The notes under the pieces were generated by a model. That model was not told the DNA's origin, made no database searches, and saw only the letters and a program-made list of their open reading frames with translations. A DNA stretch of 8,098 nt from an uncultured bacterium. GTDB lineage: Bacteria > Bacillota > Clostridia > Lachnospirales > Lachnospiraceae. Positions within the stretch are counted from its first letter, which is position 1. Every line of letters begins with the position of its first letter. This document shows, piece by piece, positions 1-6,772 of this stretch. Location of the stretch: positions 1 through 8,098 of the forward strand of contig CALBJL010000105.1 in assembly GCA_937893485.1 (NCBI GenBank), read 5' to 3'. Made by a program: the position numbers and the translations under genes.

Positions 1-250
1 CTTCCACAATTTGGAGTCTCACCTCCATCGTGCAAAGGCAGCAAAATCAGACATGACTTTGCTCGCGCTGCTTCTGTATACGATTGGCTTGTGTCCGCAT
101 GACCACACTACCTGATGAAAAGTTTCGCAGGCAATATGTAACACAGGGCTAGTGGCTGTGGGTGCAGTAGTTCCCGGCAGCCGGACAGTTATTTATGACA
201 TGCATGCGGGAGCTGCGACCTGACATCAAAAGTTTCCGCAGCCATGCAGC
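1..250. other. Left-edge region with no supported gene
   Basis: I find no gene I can defend here. Two rightward frames are open from the window edge, ending at TGA 100-102 and TGA 113-115. Each is under 40 codons and neither resembles a family I know, so either could be the tail of a gene beginning outside the window or simply chance. The composition is more balanced than the AT-rich block that follows. The region holds an imperfect direct repeat (110-130 and 218-241). It also has two short hairpins that compete for the same bases: CACAG 142-146 with CTGTG 156-160, and GGCTG 154-158 with CAGCC 178-182. A small hairpin TGGAG/CTCCA sits at 12-16/23-27. The region could be a mobile-element remnant, an unrecognised structured RNA, or ordinary spacer. 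Confidence 0.5.
110..241. repeat. Imperfect direct repeat pair about 110 bp apart
   Basis: ACCTGA occurs at 110-115 and 218-223. AAAAGTTTC follows at 118-126 and 228-236, and GCAG at 127-130 and 238-241. The second copy has two extra bases before the A run and one extra C before GCAG. The two units are in the same orientation. They do not fall in any recognised gene, and they end just before the AT-rich block upstream of mrp. I do not recognise them as the ends of a known insertion sequence. Confidence 0.55.
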
Positions 251-265
251 CAAAATGGAAAAATA

Positions 266-294
266 TTTTTGTAAACACCATAAAATTTTATAAT
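266..294 (+). promoter_or_regulatory. Possible promoter for mrp
   Basis: The block 251-300 is sharply more AT-rich than its surroundings. A perfect TATAAT lies at 289-294, with a poor -35-like TTTTTG at 266-271 and a 17-base spacer. Transcription from it would begin at about 301, leaving a leader of only about 15 bases with the ribosome binding site at its very start. That is unusual. A second possible -10, TAAAAT at 281-286, has no good -35. The block is probably the control region, but the exact promoter is uncertain. Confidence 0.35.
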
Positions 295-299
295 ATAGT

Positions 300-306
300 A
301 AAGGAG
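300..306 (+). promoter_or_regulatory. Ribosome binding site fixing the mrp start at 316
   Basis: AAAGGAG at 300-306 lies 9 bases before the ATG at 316. The longer in-frame ATG at 244 has no Shine-Dalgarno sequence. Starting there would also force translation through the AT-rich promoter-like block, adding residues not expected in the family. Confidence 0.8.
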
Positions 307-315
307 ACTGGAAAA

Positions 316-1152
316 ATGGCAGAAGAAACATGCAGCAGCGCTGGAAGCTGCTCAAGAGAAAGCTGTGAGGGATGTCCGAGCAAGAGCGGCGGACAGACTT
401 CATTTTTAGCGGAGCTCAACAAATATTCATCCATCAAAAAAGTAATCGGCATCGTCAGCGGAAAGGGCGGTGTCGGCAAATCATTCGTGACCGCATCCCT
501 CGCATGTGCGATGCACAAGGCAGGCTATAAGGTAGGTATTCTGGATGCGGATATTACCGGACCGTCCATCCCGAAAATGCTCGGTGTGCATGGCACCGCA
601 TTCGGCACGGACGAGGGCATCATCCCGTTAGAGTCCAAGGAAGGCATCCCTGTGATGTCGATTAACCTGCTCGTCGAGGACGAGGAGCAGCCGGTCATCT
701 GGAGAGGCCCGGTCATCGCCGGAGCAGTCAAGCAGTTCTGGACGGACGTTGTATGGGGCGAGCTGGACTATCTGTTCGTCGATATGCCTCCCGGAACCGG
801 AGATGTGCCGCTGACCGTATTCCAGTCACTTCCGGTAGACGGAGTCGTTGTCGTGACTTCGCCGCAGGAACTGGTACAGATGATCGTAAAAAAAGCATAT
901 CATATGGCAGAGATGATGCACGTTCCGGTGCTCGGACTTGTAGAGAACTTTAGTTATCTGACATGTCCGGATTGTGGCAAAAAGATTTCCGTATTCGGCG
1001 AGAGCCATGTGGATGAGGTAGCGGGTGAACTTGGCATTCCGGTATTTGCCAAGCTGCCGATCGATCCTGCGAAGGCAGCAGCCGCAGACGCGGGAGAATT
1101 TTATGGGGTAGATCACAGCGCATTTGACGCAGCGGTCGCAGCCTTAAAATAA
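316..1152 (+). CDS. mrp: Mrp/NBP35-family Fe-S cluster carrier ATPase
   Basis: This 278-residue cytoplasmic P-loop ATPase belongs to the Mrp/NBP35/ApbC family, whose members bind a 4Fe-4S cluster and pass it to apoproteins. The deviant Walker A motif GKGGVGKS is at residues 49-56, with the signature lysine K50. The DAD motif follows at 77-79, and DMPPGTGD at 156-163 acts as the switch II/Walker B region. A CxxC pair (C217, C220) near the C-terminus matches the conserved pair that holds the bridging cluster at the dimer interface. A short N-terminal tail carries four more cysteines (C6, C12, C17, C20), recalling the N-terminal ferredoxin-like cysteine motif of NBP35 but with different spacing. 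The ATG at 316 is chosen because of its ribosome binding site. dnaE starts 28 bases after the stop, so the two genes are probably cotranscribed. Confidence 0.93.
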   Translation: MAEETCSSAGSCSRESCEGCPSKSGGQTSFLAELNKYSSIKKVIGIVSGKGGVGKSFVTASLACAMHKAGYKVGILDADITGPSIPKMLGVHGTAFGTDEGIIPLESKEGIPVMSINLLVEDEEQPVIWRGPVIAGAVKQFWTDVVWGELDYLFVDMPPGTGDVPLTVFQSLPVDGVVVVTSPQELVQMIVKKAYHMAEMMHVPVLGLVENFSYLTCPDCGKKISVFGESHVDEVAGELGIPVFAKLPIDPAKAAAADAGEFYGVDHSAFDAAVAALK

Positions 1153-1180
1153 AAAATGATATAGTAGGAGGTCGCCAGCG

Positions 1181-4100
1181 ATGGCGTTTGTACATTTGCA
1201 CACACATACCGAGTATTCCCTGCTGGATGGCTCGAATAAGATAAAAGAATATGTAGCCCGTGTCAAGGAGCTCGGCATGAATGCGGCGGCGATCACCGAC
1301 CATGGCGTCATGTACGGCGTGATTGATTTTTATAAGGCATGTAAGGCAGCCGGCATCAATCCGGTCTTAGGCTGTGAGGTATATGTCGCACCAGGCTCGC
1401 GTTTTGACAGGGAGGCGGGACGCGGCGAGGACCGCTATTACCATCTGATCCTGCTCGCCGAGAACAATACCGGTTATGCGAATCTGGTCAAGATCGTGTC
1501 CAAGGGATTTACCGAGGGCTATTACTACAAGCCGCGTGTCGATCTGGAGGTACTGGAACAGTATCATGAGGGCATTATCTGTGCCAGTGCGTGTCTGGCA
1601 GGTGAGGTCGCGCGCGCGTTGAACCGCGATGATTATGCAAGTGCAAAAGAGGCAGCGCTGCGCTATGAGAAGATTTTCGGAAAGGGCAATTTCTTTCTGG
1701 AATTACAGGATCACGGTATCCCCGCGCAGCAGAAGATCAATGCCGGACTGCTGCGTCTGTCGCAGGATACGGGGATTGAACTGATCGCGACGAACGACTG
1801 CCATTACACGTATGCTTCGGATGCGGAGGCACATGACATTCTGCTGTGTATCCAGACGGCGGCGAAGCTCGCGGATGAGAACCGGATGCGCTATGACGGA
1901 GGACAGTATTACGTCAAGAGTGAGGCAGAGATGCGGGAACTGTTTCCATATGCGCTGCAGGCGCTCGAAAATACGCAAAAGATCGCTGACCGCTGCCATG
2001 TGGAGATCGAGTTTGGCAATACCAAGCTGCCGCGCTATGATGTGCCGGACGGCTACACATCACTGGAATACCTGAAAAAACTCTGCTATGACGGCTTAAA
2101 GCAGCGTTATCCAAAAAACTGGGAGCAGCTGCAGGACAAGCTCGCCTACGAGCTGGACATCATCGAGCGCATGGGCTATGTGGACTATTTCCTGATCGTG
2201 TGGGATTATATCAACTATGCGCGCATACATGGGATTCCGGTCGGTCCCGGACGAGGCAGTGCAGCCGGATCGCTGGTCGCGTATACGACCGGCATCACGA
2301 ACATTGATCCGATCAAATACAGCCTGATCTTTGAGCGTTTCCTGAATCCGGAGCGTGTGTCCATGCCCGATATCGACGTCGATTTCTGCTATGAAAGACG
2401 GCAGGAGGTCATCGACTATGTCATCGAAAAATACGGCAAGGACTGTGTGACGCAGATCGTCACATTCGGTACGCTCGCGGCGCGCGGTGTGATCCGCGAT
2501 GTCGGGCGTGTCATGGATCTGCCTTATGCATTTGTCGATAATATTTCAAAGAGCATTCCGATGGAGCTTGGCATCACGATCGATAAGGCGCTGGCGATGA
2601 ATGCCGAGCTGCGCACGACCTATGAGAACGACGAGACCGTGCACCGGCTCATCGACATGTCGCGCAGGCTTGAGGGATTGCCCCGCCATACGTCGGTACA
2701 TGCGGCGGGTGTCGTGATCAGCCGTCTGCCGATGGAGGAATATGTGCCGCTGTCGAGAGGTGCCGACGGAGTCATCACGACACAGTTTACAATGACGACG
2801 ATCGAGCAGCTCGGTCTGCTGAAAATGGACTTTCTGGGGCTGCGTACCCTGACGGTCATCAATGATGCGTGCAAGCTGGTCGGGAAATCGCGCGGTATAC
2901 AGATCGATGTGGATCAGATCGATTATGACGACCATGCGGTGTACGAGTCGCTCTGCACCGGAAAATGTGAGGGCGTGTTCCAGCTTGAAAGTGCGGGCAT
3001 GAAGAACTTCATGAAAGAGTTAAAGCCGCAGAATTTAGAGGATGTGATCGCGGGTATTTCGCTCTACCGCCCCGGTCCGATGGATTTTATCCCTGCATAT
3101 ATCCGCGGCAAGAACAATCCCGACGCGATCAGCTATGACTGTCCGCAGCTCGAGCCGATTTTAGCGCCGACCTATGGCTGTATCGTCTATCAGGAGCAGG
3201 TTATGCAGATCGTGCGCGATCTGGCGGGCTATACGCTCGGACGAAGCGATCTGGTGCGCCGTGCGATGTCCAAGAAAAAGACGCATGTCATGGAGGAGGA
3301 GCGCAAAAACTTTGTCTATGGCAATGAGGAGCAGGGTGTCAGGGGCTGTATCGCGAACGGCATATCGGAGCAGGTTGCGAACAAGATCTATGATGAAATG
3401 ATCGATTTCGCAAAATATGCATTTAACAAGTCACATGCCGCCGCCTACGCGGTCGTGGCTTATCAGACCGCATATCTGAAGCATTATTATCCGGTCGAAT
3501 TTATGGCGGCGCTCATGACGTCTGTCAAGGATAATACGACAAAGGTATCAGAGTACATACAGACCTGCCGCAGCATGGGGATTGCCATTCTGCCGCCGGA
3601 TATCAATGAGGGAGAGGGCAATTTCTCGGTGTCAAACGGGGCGATCCGCTACGGAATGAGTGCGATCAAGAGTATCGGAGCACCCGTGATCCGCGCGATC
3701 GTCAAGGAGCGCACGCAGCACGGTGTGTACCAGAGCCTCAAGGATTTTATCACGAGGGTCGGCAGCCGTGAGGTGAATAAGCGCGCAGTGGAAAACCTGA
3801 TCAAGTCGGGTGCGTTTGACTGTGTCGCCGGCAGCCGCAGGCAGAAGACATTGATTTACCCGATGATCATGGATCAGGAAGCGCAGGAGCGCAAGGGCTC
3901 GGTTGCAGGTCAGATCAGCCTGTTTGATCTCGCTCCCGAGGAAAACAAAAAGGAGTATGAGATCCGTATGCCGGATGTGCCGGAGTTTGCGAAGGGTGAG
4001 CTGCTCGCATTTGAAAAAGAGGTGCTCGGGGTCTATATCAGCGGTCATCCGCTCGAGGAGTACGAGAAAAAGTGGCGGCAGAACATCACGGCGGTGTCTA

Positions 4101-4663
4101 CGGATTTTATCTATGATGACGAGGTCGGTGCGGCGAAGCTGCCGGACGGCGCACATGTGATGATCGGCGGCATGATTACGGATAAGACGATCAAGTTTAC
4201 AAAAAATAATAAAACGATGGCGTTTCTTACGCTCGAGGATCTGTACGGGACGACGGAGGTCGTCGTCTTTCCGAGAGATTACGAGAAGTACCGCGCACTC
4301 ATCGAGGATGACGCAAAGGTGTTTGTCTCCGGCAGGGTGAACGCGGAGGAGGAGAAGAACGGCAAGCTGATCTGCGAACAGATCTATGCGTTTGACGATG
4401 CGAAAAAGGAGCTCTGGATTCAGTTTGCCACGAAAGAAGATTATGCAGATGCAGAATCTACGGTGTATGACCTGCTGCGCGCCTGCGAGGGCAAGGACAC
4501 GGTCGTAATCTACATTTCAGGGATCAAAGCGGTCAAACGGCTGCCCGCAAACTGGAATGTGTGTGTCGACCAGCTCGATCTCTCACGGTTTTATGAAGTA
4601 TATGGCGAAAAAAATGTAAAAGTCGTCGAAAAGCCTATTGAAATAGGAGGGAAAAGAGATTAA
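1181..4663 (+). CDS. dnaE: DNA polymerase III alpha subunit, PHP-containing DnaE
   Basis: This 1160-residue family C DNA polymerase is the same length as the E. coli alpha subunit. AGGAGG at 1166-1171 lies 9 bases before the ATG. The N-terminal PHP domain (about 1-270) opens with HLHTHTEYSLLDG and keeps all nine metal-ligand positions I can align: H7, H9, D16, H41, E66, H88, C138, D206 and H208. The palm carries GPGRGSAAGS from G355. The catalytic aspartates are D397 and D399 in PDIDVDF, plus D550 in KMDFLGLRTLT. A helix-hairpin-helix region (about 848-884) is followed by the beta-clamp-binding peptide QISLFDL at 911-917 and an OB fold at about 992-1065. In Clostridia and Bacilli PolC normally does bulk synthesis and DnaE extends primers or assists. 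That role is assumed here because polC is not in the window. Confidence 0.97.
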   Translation: MAFVHLHTHTEYSLLDGSNKIKEYVARVKELGMNAAAITDHGVMYGVIDFYKACKAAGINPVLGCEVYVAPGSRFDREAGRGEDRYYHLILLAENNTGYANLVKIVSKGFTEGYYYKPRVDLEVLEQYHEGIICASACLAGEVARALNRDDYASAKEAALRYEKIFGKGNFFLELQDHGIPAQQKINAGLLRLSQDTGIELIATNDCHYTYASDAEAHDILLCIQTAAKLADENRMRYDGGQYYVKSEAEMRELFPYALQALENTQKIADRCHVEIEFGNTKLPRYDVPDGYTSLEYLKKLCYDGLKQRYPKNWEQLQDKLAYELDIIERMGYVDYFLIVWDYINYARIHGIPVGPGRGSAAGSLVAYTTGITNIDPIKYSLIFERFLNPERVSMPDIDVDFCYERRQEVIDYVIEKYGKDCVTQIVTFGTLAARGVIRDVGRVMDLPYAFVDNISKSIPMELGITIDKALAMNAELRTTYENDETVHRLIDMSRRLEGLPRHTSVHAAGVVISRLPMEEYVPLSRGADGVITTQFTMTTIEQLGLLKMDFLGLRTLTVINDACKLVGKSRGIQIDVDQIDYDDHAVYESLCTGKCEGVFQLESAGMKNFMKELKPQNLEDVIAGISLYRPGPMDFIPAYIRGKNNPDAISYDCPQLEPILAPTYGCIVYQEQVMQIVRDLAGYTLGRSDLVRRAMSKKKTHVMEEERKNFVYGNEEQGVRGCIANGISEQVANKIYDEMIDFAKYAFNKSHAAAYAVVAYQTAYLKHYYPVEFMAALMTSVKDNTTKVSEYIQTCRSMGIAILPPDINEGEGNFSVSNGAIRYGMSAIKSIGAPVIRAIVKERTQHGVYQSLKDFITRVGSREVNKRAVENLIKSGAFDCVAGSRRQKTLIYPMIMDQEAQERKGSVAGQISLFDLAPEENKKEYEIRMPDVPEFAKGELLAFEKEVLGVYISGHPLEEYEKKWRQNITAVSTDFIYDDEVGAAKLPDGAHVMIGGMITDKTIKFTKNNKTMAFLTLEDLYGTTEVVVFPRDYEKYRALIEDDAKVFVSGRVNAEEEKNGKLICEQIYAFDDAKKELWIQFATKEDYADAESTVYDLLRACEGKDTVVIYISGIKAVKRLPANWNVCVDQLDLSRFYEVYGEKNVKVVEKPIEIGGKRD

Positions 4664-4666
4664 AAT
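4638..4666 (+). promoter_or_regulatory. Candidate promoter for pfkA overlapping the dnaE stop
   Basis: TTGAAA (4638-4643), a 17-base spacer and TAAAAT (4661-4666) form a good sigma-A-type promoter. Its -10 includes the dnaE stop codon TAA. The start of transcription would be near 4673, giving a leader of about 50 bases before pfkA. The -35 also lies inside a small inverted repeat, CCTATT/AATAGG (4634-4647). No terminator is visible between dnaE and pfkA, so readthrough from upstream is also likely. Confidence 0.45.
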
Positions 4667-4724
4667 ATATAAGATAGTGGTGTTGAAAAGAGACTAGATT
4701 TTATATAGGAGGTTTTCAAATATT

Positions 4725-5699
4725 ATGGCAAATGAGATTCAGACCATCGGTGTATTGACGAGTGGAGGGGATGCTCCCGGAATGAATGCAGCCATCCGTG
4801 CAGTGGTTCGCCGTGCACTGGCAGCAGGCAAGCAGGTAAAGGGAATTCAGAGAGGATATGTGGGTCTTTTACAGGAAGAGATCGTGGACATGAACAAGCG
4901 CAGCGTATCCGATATCATCCAGCGGGGAGGAACGATCCTTCAGACCGCACGTTGTATGGAGTTTACGACTCCGGAGGGACAGGCAAAGGGTGCTGAGATT
5001 TGCCGTAAGCATGGCATTGACGGTGTGATTGTCATCGGAGGAGACGGATCTTTCCGTGGAGCCCAGAAGCTGGCTGCCAACGGAATCAACACGATCGGCG
5101 TACCCGGTACGATCGATCTGGACATTTCCTGCACCGATTATACGATCGGATTCGATACAGCGGTCAATACCGCAATGGAGGCAATCGACAAGGTACGTGA
5201 TACCTCTACCTCACACGAGCGCTGCTCGATTATCGAGGTCATGGGACGCGGAGCCGGATACATCGCACTGTGGTGCGGTATCGCAAACGGTGCCGAGGAC
5301 GTACTGCTCCCGGAGAAATACGATTATGACGAGCAGAGACTGGTCAACAATATCATTGAGAACCGCAAGATCGGAAAGAAGCATCATATTATCATCAATG
5401 CAGAGGGCATCGGACATTCTACTTCGATGGCACGCCGGATCGAGGCAGCTACAGGTGTAGAGACACGTGCTACGATCCTCGGACATATGCAGAGAGGCGG
5501 CAGCCCGACAGCAAGAGACCGCATGATGGCATCGCTGATGGGCGCATATGCAGTCGACTGTCTGTGTGAAGGTAAGAGCAATCGTGTCGTAGCCTTAAAG
5601 AAAAACCAGATAGTTGACTTTGACATTGACGAAGCGCTGGCAATGGAGAAATCTGTCAACGATTATGAGTTTGAGATCTGTACCGTATTGGCAAAATAA
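4725..5699 (+). CDS. pfkA: 6-phosphofructokinase, ATP-dependent type
   Basis: This 324-residue cytoplasmic enzyme phosphorylates fructose 6-phosphate to fructose 1,6-bisphosphate, the committed step of glycolysis, usually as a tetramer. AGGAGG at 4707-4712 lies 12 bases before the ATG. Visible family motifs are GVLTSGGDAPGMNAAIR near the N-terminus, IGGDGS at 104-109 and PGTIDLD at 127-133. Further on come TSTSHER, MGR at 173-175, NAEGIG and LGHMQRGGSPTARDR. G108, where E. coli PfkA has G104, favours ATP over pyrophosphate as phosphoryl donor. The catalytic aspartate corresponds to D131. The usual TIDND reads TIDLD here, with L132 replacing asparagine. Length matches the single-domain bacterial enzymes of about 320 residues. 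The next gene begins 14 bases after the stop with no terminator between. Confidence 0.96.
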   Translation: MANEIQTIGVLTSGGDAPGMNAAIRAVVRRALAAGKQVKGIQRGYVGLLQEEIVDMNKRSVSDIIQRGGTILQTARCMEFTTPEGQAKGAEICRKHGIDGVIVIGGDGSFRGAQKLAANGINTIGVPGTIDLDISCTDYTIGFDTAVNTAMEAIDKVRDTSTSHERCSIIEVMGRGAGYIALWCGIANGAEDVLLPEKYDYDEQRLVNNIIENRKIGKKHHIIINAEGIGHSTSMARRIEAATGVETRATILGHMQRGGSPTARDRMMASLMGAYAVDCLCEGKSNRVVALKKNQIVDFDIDEALAMEKSVNDYEFEICTVLAK

Positions 5700-5713
5700 T
5701 CATCAGGAAAGAT

Positions 5714-6523
5714 ATGATCACAAGTACATCTAATCAGCAGGTAAAGACGATTGTACAACTGAATAAAAAGACAAAGGCGCGTAGGGAACTGCGCGCCTTT
5801 ATTGTTGAAGGATCCAAAATGGTCGCTGAGACACCACGTGAGCTGCTGGAGCGCGTCTATGTGTCGGAGCATTTTGCAAACGAGCCTGCAGGTCAGGCAC
5901 TTTGCGAGCATCTTGGCATAGATTATGAAGTGGTGAGTGACGGGGTATTTTCATATATGAGCGATACGAATACACCGCAGGGCATACTGGCGGTTGTCCG
6001 TATGCCGGAATATACCTTTTCCGATCTGGTGCGCGGGACGGCTGTGCGGCTTCTGGTGCTGGAGGATATTCAGGATCCCGGCAATCTCGGCACGATGTTC
6101 CGCACCGGTGAGGGCGCGGGGATCAGCGGTATCATTATGACGAAGGGGACGGTGGATCTGTTTGCGCCAAAGACGGTGCGCGCGACGATGGGCAGCATTT
6201 ACCGCGTGCCGTATCTCGTGACGGATGATCTGGGAGCAATGCTGGGGAAACTGCACGCAGAAGGAATCCATACCTATGCGGCGCATCTGCGCGGCGAGAA
6301 ATATTATGATGAGCTGGATCTGACCGGCAGCTGTGCATTTCTGATCGGAAACGAGGGAAACGGGCTGAAAAAAGAGACCGCGGATCTGGCGGACACGTAT
6401 CTGAAAATTCCGATGGAGGGAAGGCTTGAGAGCCTGAACGCTGCGATGGCGGCGGGAATACTCATGTATGAAGCACACAGACAGAGCAGACAGGAGGAAG
6501 CAGCACGTGCGCATTTGGTTTAA
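5714..6523 (+). CDS. SpoU/TrmH-family RNA 2'-O-ribose methyltransferase
   Basis: This 269-residue methyltransferase of the SPOUT superfamily transfers a methyl group from S-adenosylmethionine to a ribose 2'-OH in rRNA or tRNA. All three family motifs are present. Motif 1 is QDPGNLGTMFRT at 120-131, with N124 and R130. Motif 2 is GNEGNGL at 212-218. Motif 3 is SLNAAMA from S240, with N242. These two segments form the trefoil knot that binds the cofactor. The N-terminal part has the KARRELRAFIVEGSK pattern of the SpoU substrate-binding domain, which makes 23S rRNA the likelier target, but the exact nucleotide cannot be read from sequence. The ribosome binding site (AGGAAAG, 5704-5710) is weaker and closer than those of the neighbours. 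A strong hairpin lies at 5773-5800 within the gene. The last 17 bases overlap the next reading frame. Confidence 0.93.
   Translation: MITSTSNQQVKTIVQLNKKTKARRELRAFIVEGSKMVAETPRELLERVYVSEHFANEPAGQALCEHLGIDYEVVSDGVFSYMSDTNTPQGILAVVRMPEYTFSDLVRGTAVRLLVLEDIQDPGNLGTMFRTGEGAGISGIIMTKGTVDLFAPKTVRATMGSIYRVPYLVTDDLGAMLGKLHAEGIHTYAAHLRGEKYYDELDLTGSCAFLIGNEGNGLKKETADLADTYLKIPMEGRLESLNAAMAAGILMYEAHRQSRQEEAARAHLV
5773..5800 (+). terminator. Terminator-like hairpin inside the methyltransferase gene
   Basis: AAAGGCGCG (5773-5781) pairs perfectly with CGCGCCTTT (5792-5800). The stem extends inward by a G-T wobble, A-T and G-C to a GGAA loop (5785-5788), which fits the stable GNRA class. Overall this is a 12-bp stem. 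It is followed by ATTGTTG, so the U tract is short (three T in the stem, then ATT). It lies about 75 bases past the pfkA stop and could act as a weak or partial terminator or an mRNA stabiliser. The stem also encodes conserved protein residues, so it may be only a by-product of codon choice. Confidence 0.4.
6492..6497 (+). promoter_or_regulatory. Ribosome binding site fixing a GTG start at 6507
   Basis: A perfect AGGAGG at 6492-6497, inside the methyltransferase gene, lies 9 bases before GTG at 6507. The upstream in-frame ATG at 6468 has no such site and would add 13 unusual charged residues. The GTG start is therefore preferred. Confidence 0.75.
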
Positions 6524-6770
6524 AATGATGAAAAATAATCACCTGCAAAGGGATTATATGTATGAGGATACGTCGGAGGATACGCGGACACACAAGATCT
6601 TCCGTGGGGTGGAAGAAGTGTGCCATGCGTTTGACCTGAGTAAACCGATCTGGCTCGACGCGACGATCGCAGATTTCAAGCGGTATGCCAGAGCACGTTT
6701 TACAAAGGATTGTTTTATTGAGGAGATTGATTTTGACTATTTGGAGATCCATGTGATTGAGGAGGACTGA
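6507..6770 (+). CDS. Small conserved-looking protein of unknown function
   Basis: This is an 87-residue soluble protein that I cannot assign to a function. It starts at GTG with a good ribosome binding site and overlaps the methyltransferase gene by 17 bases. Its stop is 2 bases before the ATG of the alarmone synthetase, whose own AGGAGG (6760-6765) lies inside this gene, so all three are probably translationally coupled. The protein begins with a basic aromatic stretch (RIWFKMMKNN). It continues with an acidic and TRTHK segment (20-30), FDLSKPIWLD (42-51), a basic KRYARARF patch (58-65) and a strongly acidic C-terminus ending DFDYLEIHVIEED. No signal peptide, membrane segment or cysteine motif is visible. 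From memory, similar small hypothetical proteins occur in Clostridia beside such methyltransferases, but I cannot verify this here. Confidence 0.85.
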   Translation: MRIWFKMMKNNHLQRDYMYEDTSEDTRTHKIFRGVEEVCHAFDLSKPIWLDATIADFKRYARARFTKDCFIEEIDFDYLEIHVIEED

Positions 6771-6772
6771 AC

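Noticed and set aside
1..250. tmRNA, RNase P, 6S RNA, riboswitch or CRISPR in the left region
   Set aside because: I checked by eye for the hallmark conserved sequences of these classes and for regularly spaced repeats and found none. There are only two repeat units and they are imperfect.
244..315. Longer N-terminus for Mrp starting at the ATG at 244
   Set aside because: There is no ribosome binding site. The segment runs through the AT-rich promoter-like block, and a good site precedes 316.
149..403. Leftward 84-codon open frame across the left region and mrp start
   Set aside because: It overlaps the mrp start and its ribosome binding site, has low-complexity Ser/Leu/Cys-rich content, and matches no family I know.
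4645..4663. AGGAGG near the end of dnaE
   Set aside because: No start codon leads to an open frame of useful length before pfkA, which has its own site at 4707-4712.
5029..5460. Long rightward alternate-frame ORF within pfkA, and similar shadows within dnaE and the methylase
   Set aside because: They lie wholly inside strongly conserved genes in another frame, are rich in Arg and Ser as expected for shadows, and lack ribosome binding sites.
6468..6506. Earlier ATG for the small unknown gene
   Set aside because: It has no ribosome binding site. AGGAGG at 6492-6497 correctly positions the GTG at 6507, and the extra residues look like an out-of-frame shadow of the methylase end.
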